From a virus: a stretch of DNA of 31,569 bases. A program made the position numbers and the translations under genes. Where the stretch lies: the IMG/VR virus record IMGVR_UViG_3300020411_001720, positions 1-31,569 of that record; one strand, given 5' to 3'. This document shows positions 1 to 8,811 of this stretch, piece by piece; positions within the stretch are counted from its first letter, which is position 1, and each line of letters begins with the position of its first letter. Under the pieces are notes generated by a model. The model was not told the origin of the DNA. It saw nothing but the letters and a program-made list of their open reading frames with translations, and did not search any database.

Positions 1-2
1 TA

Positions 3-1757
3 AAGCTCCCTCATACCATAGGGAGCGCAAACCAATTATTGAAAGTTGATGGAAATGGTCAACTTGGATGGGCTGATAATAGCTCAGGTGTTTCTCTTTC
101 TGGTAGTACAAACAATACAATTGCAACAGTTACTGGAGCAAATGCTTTAACTGGTGAAGCTAATCTTACTTTCGATGGAAATAATTTAGCGCAATCTATA
201 GATGCTTCTGGTGAAGGTATTAAGTTAACTGCAAGTGGTAATCATTGGATGATTATCGAAGGTGATGCAAATAGGAATAATACTACTGGAGGTATCTTTG
301 CTTTTAGTGGTAAATGGAATGGTACACAAGTAGCGTTGATGGAGATCCAAACGGGTCAAGATACAACCAATAAGGATGATGGACAAATAAATTTCTATAC
401 AACACCTTCTGGTGGAAGTATTACGTCACGTATGGTTATCAATCCTGATGGAAAAGTCTGTATTAATAACGATAATGCTCTTTCAGATTTACATATATGT
501 ACTGCTGGTAGTAGTGAACAAGACGGAACATTAAGAATAGGTGGAACTGCTGCATCATTAGGACTTGTTATTGATTACGACCAATCGGCTGCAACTGTTT
601 CAAGAATCACTGCAAATCCTACTTATACAAATGATGATTCTTTATTAAAAATTTGCGTAGATGGTGATGCTAATCCTAATCAATTAGTCTTAAGAGGTGA
701 TGGAAACATTGGTATAGGGATTAATGATACTTCAGCAGATTTACAAATAGTTGGGTCAAGTAGTGCTGGTCTTCTTAGAGTTGGTGGCAATCAGACTAAT
801 GGTGTTGGACTTGATATAAGTTACGACAACTCAAGTACAACAACAACAACTTTTAAACAGAATTACAGAGCGACTAATGCTGGAGCATTAATCAAGTTTG
901 ATTCTGGTTACTTTACCTTTCATACAGGAACGACAGGAGGAGAGAGTCTCCGCATAGATTCGAGTGGGAAAGTTGCTATAGGTACAATCACCCCTCATTG
1001 CGTTGCTAACGGAGTACATATAAAAACAAACGATTCAGGTGTTGCCTCTGCTTCTATAAATAGAGATGATGTCTTTATTGAGGGTAATGATCATACGGGT
1101 ATAACAATAGCAACACCAAATAATAAAGCTGGTGCTATTGGATTTGATGATCCTGATGGTGCAGGAAGAGGAAGGCTTCAATATTCTCATTCTTCTGAGA
1201 AGATGCAGCTATACACTTCAGGTACAAACTCATTTGAGTTTACGGATGATCTAAATATTCTCGACGGAAACCTAGTCGTAGCAAGTGGTCACGGTATTGA
1301 TTTTAGTGCTACTTCAGATGGTACAGGTGGTGGCACTACACCAGGTTCGGAACTTTTGGATGATTATGAAGAGGGTACATGGACGCCTACACTTAATACT
1401 GGAGATTTTGGTGTTACCAGTTATTCTACAAGGTACGCAAGGTACACAAAAATAGGTAGGGCAGTGCATATTGTGATGTATATCATGTTGAGCAATAAGG
1501 GAAGTAATAGTGGTAATTTAAAATTATGGGGATTACCATTTCTTAGTGCTGCAAGTCCTGCTTATAATTCTTTAGCTGTCTGGTCTACAAGTATGGAAGT
1601 TCCAGGAGCACGTTCAGTGATTGCTTTCGTAAATCCTGGCTCTATTTATTGTGCAATACAAAGATATAATGACTCCAGTGGAGATGCTAACTGGTGTACT
1701 GAAGCTCACCTAAATAATAATAGTGAGATACAGCTATCAGGAACTTATTTTGTTTAA
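3..1757 (+). CDS. Tail fibre protein, 5' end cut by window edge
   Basis: Virion tail fibre, likely receptor-binding. The reading frame is open to the left edge, so the true start lies outside the window; the first in-window start-like codon (TTG at 39) sits in the middle of a typical fibre sequence and is not the start. The protein is rich in G, S, T, N and D. It carries the fibre motif LRIDSSGKVAIG around nt 950-985 and the cyanophage motif LLDDYEEGTWTPT around nt 1350-1388. A C-terminal domain of about 110 residues follows, which in this type of fibre is the variable tip. It is first of three fibre-like genes in tandem on the same strand. Recognition rests on these sequence signatures, not on a search. 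Confidence 0.85.
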   Translation, partial: KLPHTIGSANQLLKVDGNGQLGWADNSSGVSLSGSTNNTIATVTGANALTGEANLTFDGNNLAQSIDASGEGIKLTASGNHWMIIEGDANRNNTTGGIFAFSGKWNGTQVALMEIQTGQDTTNKDDGQINFYTTPSGGSITSRMVINPDGKVCINNDNALSDLHICTAGSSEQDGTLRIGGTAASLGLVIDYDQSAATVSRITANPTYTNDDSLLKICVDGDANPNQLVLRGDGNIGIGINDTSADLQIVGSSSAGLLRVGGNQTNGVGLDISYDNSSTTTTTFKQNYRATNAGALIKFDSGYFTFHTGTTGGESLRIDSSGKVAIGTITPHCVANGVHIKTNDSGVASASINRDDVFIEGNDHTGITIATPNNKAGAIGFDDPDGAGRGRLQYSHSSEKMQLYTSGTNSFEFTDDLNILDGNLVVASGHGIDFSATSDGTGGGTTPGSELLDDYEEGTWTPTLNTGDFGVTSYSTRYARYTKIGRAVHIVMYIMLSNKGSNSGNLKLWGLPFLSAASPAYNSLAVWSTSMEVPGARSVIAFVNPGSIYCAIQRYNDSSGDANWCTEAHLNNNSEIQLSGTYFV

Positions 1758-1760
1758 TTT

Positions 1761-1790
1761 TTAGACCTTTGCTTATGTCTCTAAACTAAG
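1761..1790. repeat. 30-bp perfect repeat, copy 1, between tail-fibre genes
   Basis: An identical 30-bp sequence beginning TTAGACCTTTGC and ending TCTAAACTAAG occurs here and at 3324-3353. Both copies lie in the short gap before a tail-fibre start codon (18 and 25 nt upstream). It has weak internal symmetry (TTAGAC against GTCTCTAA). It could be a promoter or leader element, or a homology that lets fibre cassettes recombine. Confidence 0.85.
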
Positions 1791-1807
1791 AAACTCGCAA
1801 CCGAATT

Positions 1808-3301
1808 ATGAGCAGATTAAAAACCGATGCTATCAGGAATGTCAACGCTTCTGTTGATGGTATTACTTTAGATACTTCTGGTAATGTTGCGATTCCTAAT
1901 GAATTGCAATTAGCAGACAAAATTATTCATACAGGCGATACTGACACATCAATAAGATTCCCTTCGAGTAATACAATTACTTTTGATACAGGTGGTTCTA
2001 AGAGAATTGAATTAGATTCAAGTGGAAATTTACTTATAAATGCAACTACAACATTTTCTGGGGCAACTAAATTACAAGTTAGAGGTGCGAGTTCTACTAT
2101 AAGTGATGGTGGTCAGATTTTTGATGTTGCAACGACAGCAGTAGCAACAGGTGGAACTCGATTAGCTTTTGGAGTAAATGAAGATAGTTATTCTTGGATA
2201 AGAAGTTATGAATCTGCTGTTGGTGCTAGAGATTTGGTTTTTGCTGGTGCAGGAGAATTACTTCGCATTACATCTGATGGGAAAGTTGGGATAGGTTTAA
2301 CAACTCCACAAGCAACCCTTGATGTAAACAATATTGATAGTAGTAGTGCTGGAAATCATGGTTTCCAAATGGGTTCATATGGTATAAGAACAAATGATAT
2401 TAACAGTTATAATCATTGGTATATTGAAAGAAATTACGGTGGCTGGCAAGCAACACCACAAGTTGTATTAAAAGCAAGTGGTCATACTGGATTTAATATA
2501 TCAAATCCAACAAAAGTTATTCACGGAGAAGATTCTAGTGCAACTGAAACGAATGTTTTAGCATTAAGGAATTATAAGTCAGGTGTTAATACAAAACCTA
2601 CATTAGTGTTTGAAGCATCAACTAATGCTGGACAAGGTGCAATGTCCTCTATTCAAGGGCTTGCTGGTACAGATGCAGGTGGATCAAATAATTCAAATGA
2701 AAGTGGAATGAAATTCATTGTCAGACATGGTGGATCTGGAACAGAAAGAGAAGCGTTTAGCGTTAAAAAGGATGGAAACATATACTTTCCTAGTGGACAG
2801 GGTGTTAGCTTTGCTGCTACTTCTGATGCCGCTAATAATGCAAATGTGGCTGAACTACTTGATGATTATGAAGAAGGCCGACACATCGTTTCAATTACAG
2901 GATCATCTTCTAACCCTACAGTAAACCTAACTATGGCAAATTTATGGTATGTCAAAGTTGGAAGTTTAGTTACCTTATCAGGAGAACTTAGGTGGACAAC
3001 AAGTAGTCATGGTTCAGGGGCGTTGAGAATTTCTTTACCATTTGCTGCTAAGAATTTAGGTACAGGACATGCTTTTCAAGGTACGGCTCAAACATGGAAC
3101 ATAGACTGGAAACATGATCAAAGTAGTACTGATTATATTCTCAGTGAAGTCAGTGGAAATACCTCTTATATGTTTATAAGGTGTGCTGCAAATGATAATT
3201 TGAACGAAAACAGTTTAAAGTTAGGATCAAATGTTATTGGATCTGCAAATTCAGGTTATGGAGTAGAACTTTGCGTTTCACTATCCTATAGGGCTGAGTA
3301 A
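1808..3301 (+). CDS. Tail fibre protein
   Basis: A 497-residue fibre protein. The N-terminus MSRLKTDAIRNVNAS is a signature I recognise from marine cyanophage tail fibres and probably anchors the fibre to the virion. The middle is G/S/T/N-rich beta-type sequence with the repeated motif LLRITSDGKVGIG (about residues 150-162). LLDDYEEG lies near residue 350, followed by a distinct C-terminal domain of about 140 residues that is probably the exposed tip. There is no clear Shine-Dalgarno site; the 30-bp repeat lies just upstream. The C-terminal domain does not resemble that of either neighbouring fibre, which fits domain swapping. Confidence 0.88.
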   Translation: MSRLKTDAIRNVNASVDGITLDTSGNVAIPNELQLADKIIHTGDTDTSIRFPSSNTITFDTGGSKRIELDSSGNLLINATTTFSGATKLQVRGASSTISDGGQIFDVATTAVATGGTRLAFGVNEDSYSWIRSYESAVGARDLVFAGAGELLRITSDGKVGIGLTTPQATLDVNNIDSSSAGNHGFQMGSYGIRTNDINSYNHWYIERNYGGWQATPQVVLKASGHTGFNISNPTKVIHGEDSSATETNVLALRNYKSGVNTKPTLVFEASTNAGQGAMSSIQGLAGTDAGGSNNSNESGMKFIVRHGGSGTEREAFSVKKDGNIYFPSGQGVSFAATSDAANNANVAELLDDYEEGRHIVSITGSSSNPTVNLTMANLWYVKVGSLVTLSGELRWTTSSHGSGALRISLPFAAKNLGTGHAFQGTAQTWNIDWKHDQSSTDYILSEVSGNTSYMFIRCAANDNLNENSLKLGSNVIGSANSGYGVELCVSLSYRAE

Positions 3302-3323
3302 GTAATTATGGATAAGTTATTTC

Positions 3324-3353
3324 TTAGACCTTTGCTTATGTCTCTAAACTAAG
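3324..3353. repeat. 30-bp perfect repeat, copy 2, between tail-fibre genes
   Basis: Identical to 1761-1790 and placed 25 nt before the start codon of the third fibre gene. See copy 1 for possible roles. Confidence 0.85.
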
Positions 3354-3377
3354 CATTATTTTGTTCTTTCTCGTCTG

Positions 3378-5903
3378 ATGGCACTAACACAAGTCACATC
3401 TGCTGGTCTTAAAGACGGTGAGATCGTTAATGCCGATTTACATTCAGCAGCTTCGGTTGCATTATCGAAACTCGCAAGTACTGGAGCTTTAGGTTCTGCT
3501 GTTACAGCTACAACCCAGTCTGCATCTGACGACTCCACCAAATTAGCAACGACAGCTTTTGTTCAAGCTGCTGTTACCAGTTTGATTGATGGCGCACCTG
3601 GATCGTTAAATACATTAAATGAACTTGCAGCCGCAATAAATGATGATAGTTCTTATGCCACTACTTTAACGACTGCACTTGCTACGAAACTGCCGTTGGC
3701 TGGAGGCACTTTAACTGGGACGTTAAATGTCGATGGTGGTTCCAGTGGGATGATTGACTTTGGAGATACTGGAAGTGCTTTTGGTCGTTTATATGCAGAC
3801 TCAACAGGTACTTTTATTGGATCTAAAACACAACATTATTTATGGTTAAGAACTAATAATGTTCAACGAATAAAAGTATCAGATACCAGTGCTGCAACAT
3901 CAATTGGTGGAGCATTTGCTTTTAATGCAATGCTTACGACCCAAGGTGATATATCTGGTGGTTTGTTAATGCTTAAGGCATCGGAAAATACTAATAGGTT
4001 CTTTGTTTCAGGTAATGATACTTCTGGTTGTGAGGTTAATTTATATGATGATTCAGGTGGACAAAGAGGAATAGTAGGAGTTTCTAGTAATGAATTTTTT
4101 CTAAAAGCACCTAACAATAGTGCGCCACTAACATTTTACACTCATAACGGTAGCAGTATTGGTGAAAGGTTTCGCATCGCATCAGATGGAAAGGTATATT
4201 TTGGTGATTTTGCTAGTGTAGGATCTAAAGCATATATCTTAAAAGAAGTAAGCGGTGATTATAAATTTAATATTTTTGCATCTTCATCTACTACTACTAA
4301 TAGAATAATAACAATTAATAGTAGAAGTGATGTTGAAGCAATGCGTATTGACGCAGATGGTAGATTATTATATGGAACTACTTCTTCAACAAGAGAAACA
4401 TCTTTAGTTTTAGTAGGTAATAGTAATTCTCATACAACAAATCCAGGCGTAATTGATTTATTTGTGGGTAATACTCCTAGTAATCTAGGATCTATGGGAC
4501 AAATTTGCTTTGGTACTCAAAATGTAGTAGGAGCAAGAATTGATGGAAGAGCAGATCAAGATTGGACTCTTGGTTCTGCTAGAGGAACTCATATAAGATT
4601 TCTTACTGTTGAAAATGGTTCAACATCTCTTACAGAAAGACTTCGCATCCATTCTACAGGACAAGTTGAATTTAAGGTTCCAGATTCTGTTGCAACTTTA
4701 AAATTAACACCTAGTGGAACAAATGCTCCTGCCACAATTGATTTCAATACGCCTGGAGTAGGTTCTGCAGTATTTAAAGTTCAAGGTACAGAAAAACTTC
4801 GCATTACATCTGGTGGGCAGATTAAACATTCTCTAGGTCACTCTTCAGGTAGTTCAGCCAATGAGGATACGAGTTGGTACGGTGATGACGCAAATGAATA
4901 TACTCTTGAACATCGTGATTTTAACGAGATATATGCACTAAAAACGGTAAACGCTAATAACTACGCTTCCTATGTTTATAGAAGGGAGACAATGACAAGT
5001 TGGTGCGATATTGAATTTGAATTAATGGGTGGGACTCCTTCTGGTTATAGACATGTTGGTTTTGCAATTAATGGTGATGGTAGTGATACAAATGGTAATT
5101 TTGATCGTTTAGTTTTTAGAAGTCATGCTAGTAATTCTTCTCTTAATCAAGTCAGATTAGACACATCTTCTGGAGAAGGATTTGGGACTGTTGGTACAGG
5201 TGTTCCTCAGTGGTTTGACGGTACATGGAGGCATATTCTTCTTCAAATTAGAGGTGATGAATATGGAATTACTGTTGATGGTGTAAGGAAATTTTCTTTT
5301 AACTCTTCTTATGCCGCAGCTAGAGCTTCTGGATATTTTGGTTTTACAATTTACGAAGCAAGTAATGATAATAATCCTTGGTTAAAACTTAAAAATTTCA
5401 AAATAAGAAATTACAGTAAAGAATGGGCTTCACCACAACTTTCAAGTGCGGGTAACAATGATGCAATTCAAGTTATGCACGATACGAATAATAAATGGGG
5501 GAAAATGATTGGAAAGAGAATACATAATACGAGTAGTGCTAGCTCTAAAAATGTTGATATTTTAAATATTGACTCTTGGCAAAGTCCTAATTCTCGAATA
5601 ATTGTCAAAGTAAATGTAATGGCTATAAGTCCTGTTGCTGAAATTGGATTTTTTGCTTACGGATCAGCCTATTGTCGAAGAGGTGGTAGCAATACAACTG
5701 CTCAAAGTCATAGTGTCAATACTATGACCTTGGAGAATAGGTTTGGGAACAGTAGTGCCTATGGCAGTTTGGACTGGAACGGAATGGTTCTACGGTATCA
5801 AACCCCAGACGTTGCTTATTTAGATATGCACGTTGATGTTGAATATCATGGTTATGATGGTGTTAATGTTACTTTCCCGACTAAATATATTGTGGCTAGT
5901 TAA
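3378..5903 (+). CDS. Large tail fibre protein with LamG-like C-terminus
   Basis: An 841-residue fibre. Residues 1-110 form the classic fibre N-terminal block (MALTQVTSAGLKDGEI, then TKLATTAFVQAA, then LNTLNELAAAINDDSSYATTL and LPLAGGTLTGTL). The centre has at least four copies of an 'ERLRI-x-S-x-G-x-V' type motif (nt about 4160-4820). Around residues 500-680 the sequence (GTWRHILLQIRGDEYGITVDG) resembles a concanavalin/LamG-type beta-sandwich that could bind glycans. It lacks the LLDDYEEG motif of the other two fibres. The gap to the next gene is 62 nt and shows no convincing terminator. Confidence 0.88.
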   Translation: MALTQVTSAGLKDGEIVNADLHSAASVALSKLASTGALGSAVTATTQSASDDSTKLATTAFVQAAVTSLIDGAPGSLNTLNELAAAINDDSSYATTLTTALATKLPLAGGTLTGTLNVDGGSSGMIDFGDTGSAFGRLYADSTGTFIGSKTQHYLWLRTNNVQRIKVSDTSAATSIGGAFAFNAMLTTQGDISGGLLMLKASENTNRFFVSGNDTSGCEVNLYDDSGGQRGIVGVSSNEFFLKAPNNSAPLTFYTHNGSSIGERFRIASDGKVYFGDFASVGSKAYILKEVSGDYKFNIFASSSTTTNRIITINSRSDVEAMRIDADGRLLYGTTSSTRETSLVLVGNSNSHTTNPGVIDLFVGNTPSNLGSMGQICFGTQNVVGARIDGRADQDWTLGSARGTHIRFLTVENGSTSLTERLRIHSTGQVEFKVPDSVATLKLTPSGTNAPATIDFNTPGVGSAVFKVQGTEKLRITSGGQIKHSLGHSSGSSANEDTSWYGDDANEYTLEHRDFNEIYALKTVNANNYASYVYRRETMTSWCDIEFELMGGTPSGYRHVGFAINGDGSDTNGNFDRLVFRSHASNSSLNQVRLDTSSGEGFGTVGTGVPQWFDGTWRHILLQIRGDEYGITVDGVRKFSFNSSYAAARASGYFGFTIYEASNDNNPWLKLKNFKIRNYSKEWASPQLSSAGNNDAIQVMHDTNNKWGKMIGKRIHNTSSASSKNVDILNIDSWQSPNSRIIVKVNVMAISPVAEIGFFAYGSAYCRRGGSNTTAQSHSVNTMTLENRFGNSSAYGSLDWNGMVLRYQTPDVAYLDMHVDVEYHGYDGVNVTFPTKYIVAS

Positions 5904-5965
5904 GAAACCCGCCGTTTTACAAATGGCAATTTAGGGCTACAATTTCAAGGTAATTACTTATCCTT

Positions 5966-6184
5966 ATGCCTAGTACAGATGAGCTTCTAGCTTCCAAGCA
6001 ACAAGAAGCAAAAACTCTTGCCGATGAATATAACGCTGGTCAAGAAGAGATCAACGAGAAAACAAAGGCTCAACAAGAGAAACTTCAACAGATCCTTAAA
6101 ATCACAGGTGCTATAGAAGCACTTCAAGAATTGAAGAAGGATGCTGCTGCACCAGATCCTGCTTGTGAAGTAGTTTCAGAGTAA
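5966..6184 (+). CDS. Small coiled-coil structural-type protein
   Basis: A 72-residue, Q/E/K-rich protein; most of it (about residues 5-60) is predicted by eye to be one long helix or coiled coil, ending in a short tail with a single Cys. Similar short coiled-coil proteins sit after fibre genes in cyanophages, so a virion assembly role is plausible but not shown. The start follows CTTATCC, a variant of the pyrimidine-rich leader seen at many genes here. It is 22 nt upstream of the next gene and probably cotranscribed with it. Confidence 0.7.
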   Translation: MPSTDELLASKQQEAKTLADEYNAGQEEINEKTKAQQEKLQQILKITGAIEALQELKKDAAAPDPACEVVSE

Positions 6185-6206
6185 ACTTAATCAAAACATT
6201 GTTCTA

Positions 6207-6536
6207 ATGGCTGCAACTATTACTTGGTCTATTGACTCTCACAAGCATGAAACTGCTGGTAAGAAGTGCGTTCTTAGCGTTTCTTATCGTGTAACTGGTG
6301 TTGATGGTGATACCACCGACTCTATTTACAGTGAAGTTGCTTTGGATCGGCCTTCTGATTCAGATATGAAAGACTATGCTGATTTCTTAGGAACAGGCGA
6401 TGCTGCTTTAGTTGCAGCCGTTAAAGCAAAACTTGGTACTGACACCGTAACTGCCAATGAAGATGCAGTTAAAAATTCAGTTGCAGCGTTAAAAGCTCCT
6501 ACTGAAGTTTGGACTTCTGGCCCTGCTGCTGAATAA
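6207..6536 (+). CDS. Conserved cyanophage small structural-type protein (DUF7936-like)
   Basis: A 109-residue protein starting MAATITWSIDSHKHET, with an alternating beta-strand pattern through residues 3-50 and a helical second half. This layout (T-W-x-I-D, then V-x-G-V-D-G-D, then Y-x-E-V) matches a small cyanophage structural family from memory. It ends 4 nt before the 2OG oxygenase gene, and the first codons of that gene form an intrinsic terminator hairpin, so this gene probably ends the fibre transcript. Confidence 0.65.
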   Translation: MAATITWSIDSHKHETAGKKCVLSVSYRVTGVDGDTTDSIYSEVALDRPSDSDMKDYADFLGTGDAALVAAVKAKLGTDTVTANEDAVKNSVAALKAPTEVWTSGPAAE

Positions 6537-6540
6537 CTAA

Positions 6541-7074
6541 ATGGAACCTCTAAGAAAATTTGAGGTTCCTTTTTTTATTCATCAATTAGATCTAAATAAA
6601 CAGCTTCAAATATTAAATATTTTCACTTGTAATGAAAAAAAATTAGAGAAGAAAGATCCTGTTTCCGATGTTTATACGGATTTTTTTGCTTCTAAAAATT
6701 ATCTTCCTGATGTCGTTGAAATATTGCGAGAGGAATTAGAAGACCTATACCTTTCGGCTGGTTTTCGTAAACCTATAATTTCACAAGCATGGATGCAGCA
6801 ATACACTAAAGGTTGCTTTATGACTCCTCATAATCATGGTATGACTGGGTTTAGTGCGATTTATTATATTAAATTTGATCCTACTGAACATGAGTCAACC
6901 AGATTTATTGCACCTCTAAATAATTTTATTACTGGAGATAATCTTGAATACAAGCCAGAAGTAAATAAAGGGACATTAATATTTTTTCCTTCAATGTTGA
7001 TGCACTACGTCAGGCCAACCCAATCAGATAAGCCAAGGGCTATCCTATCGTTCAATATTGACGAACGTCTTTGA
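6541..7074 (+). CDS. 2OG-Fe(II) oxygenase (prolyl hydroxylase-like)
   Basis: A 177-residue member of the phage putative 2OG-Fe(II) oxygenase family, which hydroxylates protein side chains using 2-oxoglutarate, O2 and Fe(II). Visible hallmarks are HNH at 97-99, GTLIFFPSMLMHYVRPT around 144-160 with the distal iron-ligand His155, and Arg166 followed by ILSFNI (168-173), which would contact 2-oxoglutarate. The full domain is present. Such enzymes are common in cyanophages and often lie next to structural genes; the substrate is unknown, possibly a fibre or host protein. Oddly, codons 1-12 encode a perfect 8-bp hairpin followed by seven T residues, so most incoming transcripts may stop here. Confidence 0.85.
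   Translation: MEPLRKFEVPFFIHQLDLNKQLQILNIFTCNEKKLEKKDPVSDVYTDFFASKNYLPDVVEILREELEDLYLSAGFRKPIISQAWMQQYTKGCFMTPHNHGMTGFSAIYYIKFDPTEHESTRFIAPLNNFITGDNLEYKPEVNKGTLIFFPSMLMHYVRPTQSDKPRAILSFNIDERL
6543..6576 (+). terminator. Intrinsic terminator inside the oxygenase start region
   Basis: GGAACCTC (6543-6550) pairs perfectly with GAGGTTCC (6562-6569) across an 11-nt loop, and TTTTTTT follows at 6570-6576. It is rightward-facing and terminates the fibre/structural transcript. It is unusual because it begins at the second base after the ATG of the next gene. Confidence 0.8.
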
Positions 7075-7095
7075 AGGATTAGAGTCATACCAGTA

Positions 7096-7362
7096 ATGGC
7101 TTGCTTTATGCAAAAAGTTTTCAACATTATCTCAGCACTTTCGTTCGTACTTGTCTTGGGTATTACTGGTGGTGGAGTTTTTGGGTTTCTCTGGATTACC
7201 AACGAGGACAACCAAAAGATGCTTCAAGATAAAGCAATGGAAAAGGTAATGGGTGCTATGAAGTTACCTGGATTATCTGGTCCTGCTCTACCTACTGGCC
7301 CTTTAAGTCCTGCACAGCAAACGAACGAAAACAAAAGAGCAATTGGTTTACCTAAGTTTTGA
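7096..7362 (+). CDS. Small membrane protein
   Basis: An 88-residue protein with one strong membrane segment at about residues 8-33 (IISALSFVLVLGITGGGVFGFLWI), then a charged stretch and a Pro/Gly-rich tail containing LPGLSGPALPTGPLSP. I recall similar short proteins in T4-like cyanophages, where their role is unknown. An alternative start is the ATG at 7111 (MQKVF). It overlaps the next gene by 4 nt (TTGA), which suggests translational coupling. Confidence 0.65.
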   Translation: MACFMQKVFNIISALSFVLVLGITGGGVFGFLWITNEDNQKMLQDKAMEKVMGAMKLPGLSGPALPTGPLSPAQQTNENKRAIGLPKF

Positions 7363-8075
7363 TTCCTAAAATTGAGATCCCTTTTGTTGGGATAAAGCCT
7401 ATTAATCTATATATTGTTAAAGCTCCTACTGTTGTAGCTCCAAGCGTTCCTATCAATATTCCAATAGGATTTCCAGTAATTGAAATGCCTTGTGTTAAGG
7501 CAAGAAAGAGTTTTGAAAATGATGCACTAATAGATACTGATCCAGAACATAATCTGATCTTGTGTTCGGGTGCTGGTGCGCCTGCTTTTGATCCTATAAA
7601 TTATGAACCATTAAGGATTGTCCCGATAAAAGAAGAAGAACCTCAACGATACGAAGAACCAGAAACGCCTCCAGCAGCAGAAGTACCAGAAGCAGTCCCA
7701 GAAGCTTGCCCTCCCGATGGTGCGCCTGAGATTGGAACAAAGGTAGAAGAAGGAACTAAACAAATTATCAAGTATGAATTGGTCGGAAACCGTTGTGTAA
7801 CTAGATATAAAAAATTAAGTGTCCAGCAACAGATAATTGATGCGATACCTACAGTGCCTCAAGTAGTAAAAACGGGAGGAATTACTCTTGTGGCTACAAC
7901 GGCTGCATTGAGTACACCACTGCTTTTGAAGGCAGTCAAACCGATTATTAAACAGATAGTGAATAGAGTTAAAAAGATATTAGGTAAAAATGTAAAACGA
8001 CCAAATTTATCGCAAAAAAGAACTAATTCTTATCGGGAGAAGAGGGGTTTACCACCTCTAAAGGAGAAGAAATAA
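7359..8075 (+). CDS. Proline-rich structural-type protein with C-terminal membrane segment
   Basis: A 238-residue protein with a TTG start overlapping the previous stop codon. The N-terminal 60 residues are Pro/Val/Ile-rich (short PxxxPxxxP strands), residues 80-130 are a Pro/Glu linker, and there is a hydrophobic segment at about 172-195 (ITLVATTAALSTPLLL). The C-terminus is strongly basic (K/R). It probably belongs to the virion or cell-exit machinery; no enzymatic motif is visible. Its last 53 nt overlap, in antisense, the end of the leftward gene at 8023. Confidence 0.6.
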   Translation: MIPKIEIPFVGIKPINLYIVKAPTVVAPSVPINIPIGFPVIEMPCVKARKSFENDALIDTDPEHNLILCSGAGAPAFDPINYEPLRIVPIKEEEPQRYEEPETPPAAEVPEAVPEACPPDGAPEIGTKVEEGTKQIIKYELVGNRCVTRYKKLSVQQQIIDAIPTVPQVVKTGGITLVATTAALSTPLLLKAVKPIIKQIVNRVKKILGKNVKRPNLSQKRTNSYREKRGLPPLKEKK

Positions 8076-8811
8076 CATGTCGATGAGGTAAAACTTGACC
8101 CATCTTAGGCTTAACAACAATATCTTCGCATAAATGAAAGTAAGGAGAATCTGGTGCAAATTCTATTCCATCTTTTTTCAAGATTCCGCACTGTTTTAAT
8201 CTTGCGATGTGCCAATCTAGCTTCTTATTTTCTATTAATTGCTGTTGATGTTCGCCTTGTAGCTTTGCATTTTTCAAACAAGTACGTTGAAATCTGCGAT
8301 CAAGTGGCATTGAGAAAGTTAAACTTGCTCCAACATTAAGTGCATAATTATCTTTCTGACCTGTCCTCACATCTTGGTAATAAAGAATTGTACCATCATC
8401 GTTATAGACAGGGTTCTCATACCAGTATTCTCTTGGTTTAGAAAAAGAATGTGAATCAGTTACGAAGGGAGAAAATGTTAGCATTGGCCCCTGACAAACT
8501 ACTCCACCTCCGTATTGATTTTGTATAAGATTTCCCTGTAAAGTTTGTATTGCCATATTGGTCAGACTTGCTGACGTATTTGCAACAGGAGCCGCAGTTT
8601 GTGAAGTATTAGCTAACGCACTTTGACCACTAAATAATATTATTGCGAGAAGACTGAAGTAGTTTCTGTTGTACTTTCGAGTACAGTAGTACGATTGATT
8701 GTTGTCATGTTTGATAGACCAGGGCCAATGTAACTTTCTGCGTATTGAAAGGCTTCTCCTGGGTTTGCAATCGTGACGTTCGGTTTTTGTGTTAGATCTG
8801 CACCAGTCCAT
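8023..8811 (-). CDS. Secreted cyanophage protein, start uncertain
   Basis: The coordinates mark the longest frame (ATG at 8811), but the first ~48 residues probably are not protein: they overlap the previous gene by 172 nt and look unlike any family. The convincing part begins near nt 8660, where a signal-peptide-like stretch (YFSLLAIILFSGQSALA, ending near nt 8612) leads into NTSQTAAPVANTSAS, followed by GGGVVCQGPMLTFSPF and a C-terminal DWHIARLKQCGILKKDGI. I recall the same order of small secreted proteins in cyanophages. No ATG, GTG or TTG lies in this frame near 8660; only ATA codons occur (about 8643-8638). Either a non-standard start or a frameshift from the upstream gene is needed. Function unknown; envelope or virion-associated is likely. 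Confidence 0.6.
   Translation of the reverse strand: MDWCRSNTKTERHDCKPRRSLSIRRKLHWPWSIKHDNNQSYYCTRKYNRNYFSLLAIILFSGQSALANTSQTAAPVANTSASLTNMAIQTLQGNLIQNQYGGGVVCQGPMLTFSPFVTDSHSFSKPREYWYENPVYNDDGTILYYQDVRTGQKDNYALNVGASLTFSMPLDRRFQRTCLKNAKLQGEHQQQLIENKKLDWHIARLKQCGILKKDGIEFAPDSPYFHLCEDIVVKPKMGQVLPHRHVISSPLEVVNPSSPDKN

Noticed and set aside
3863-4117. Antisense ORF in the third tail-fibre gene
   Set aside because: It is a shadow of the well-supported fibre frame, with no start context.
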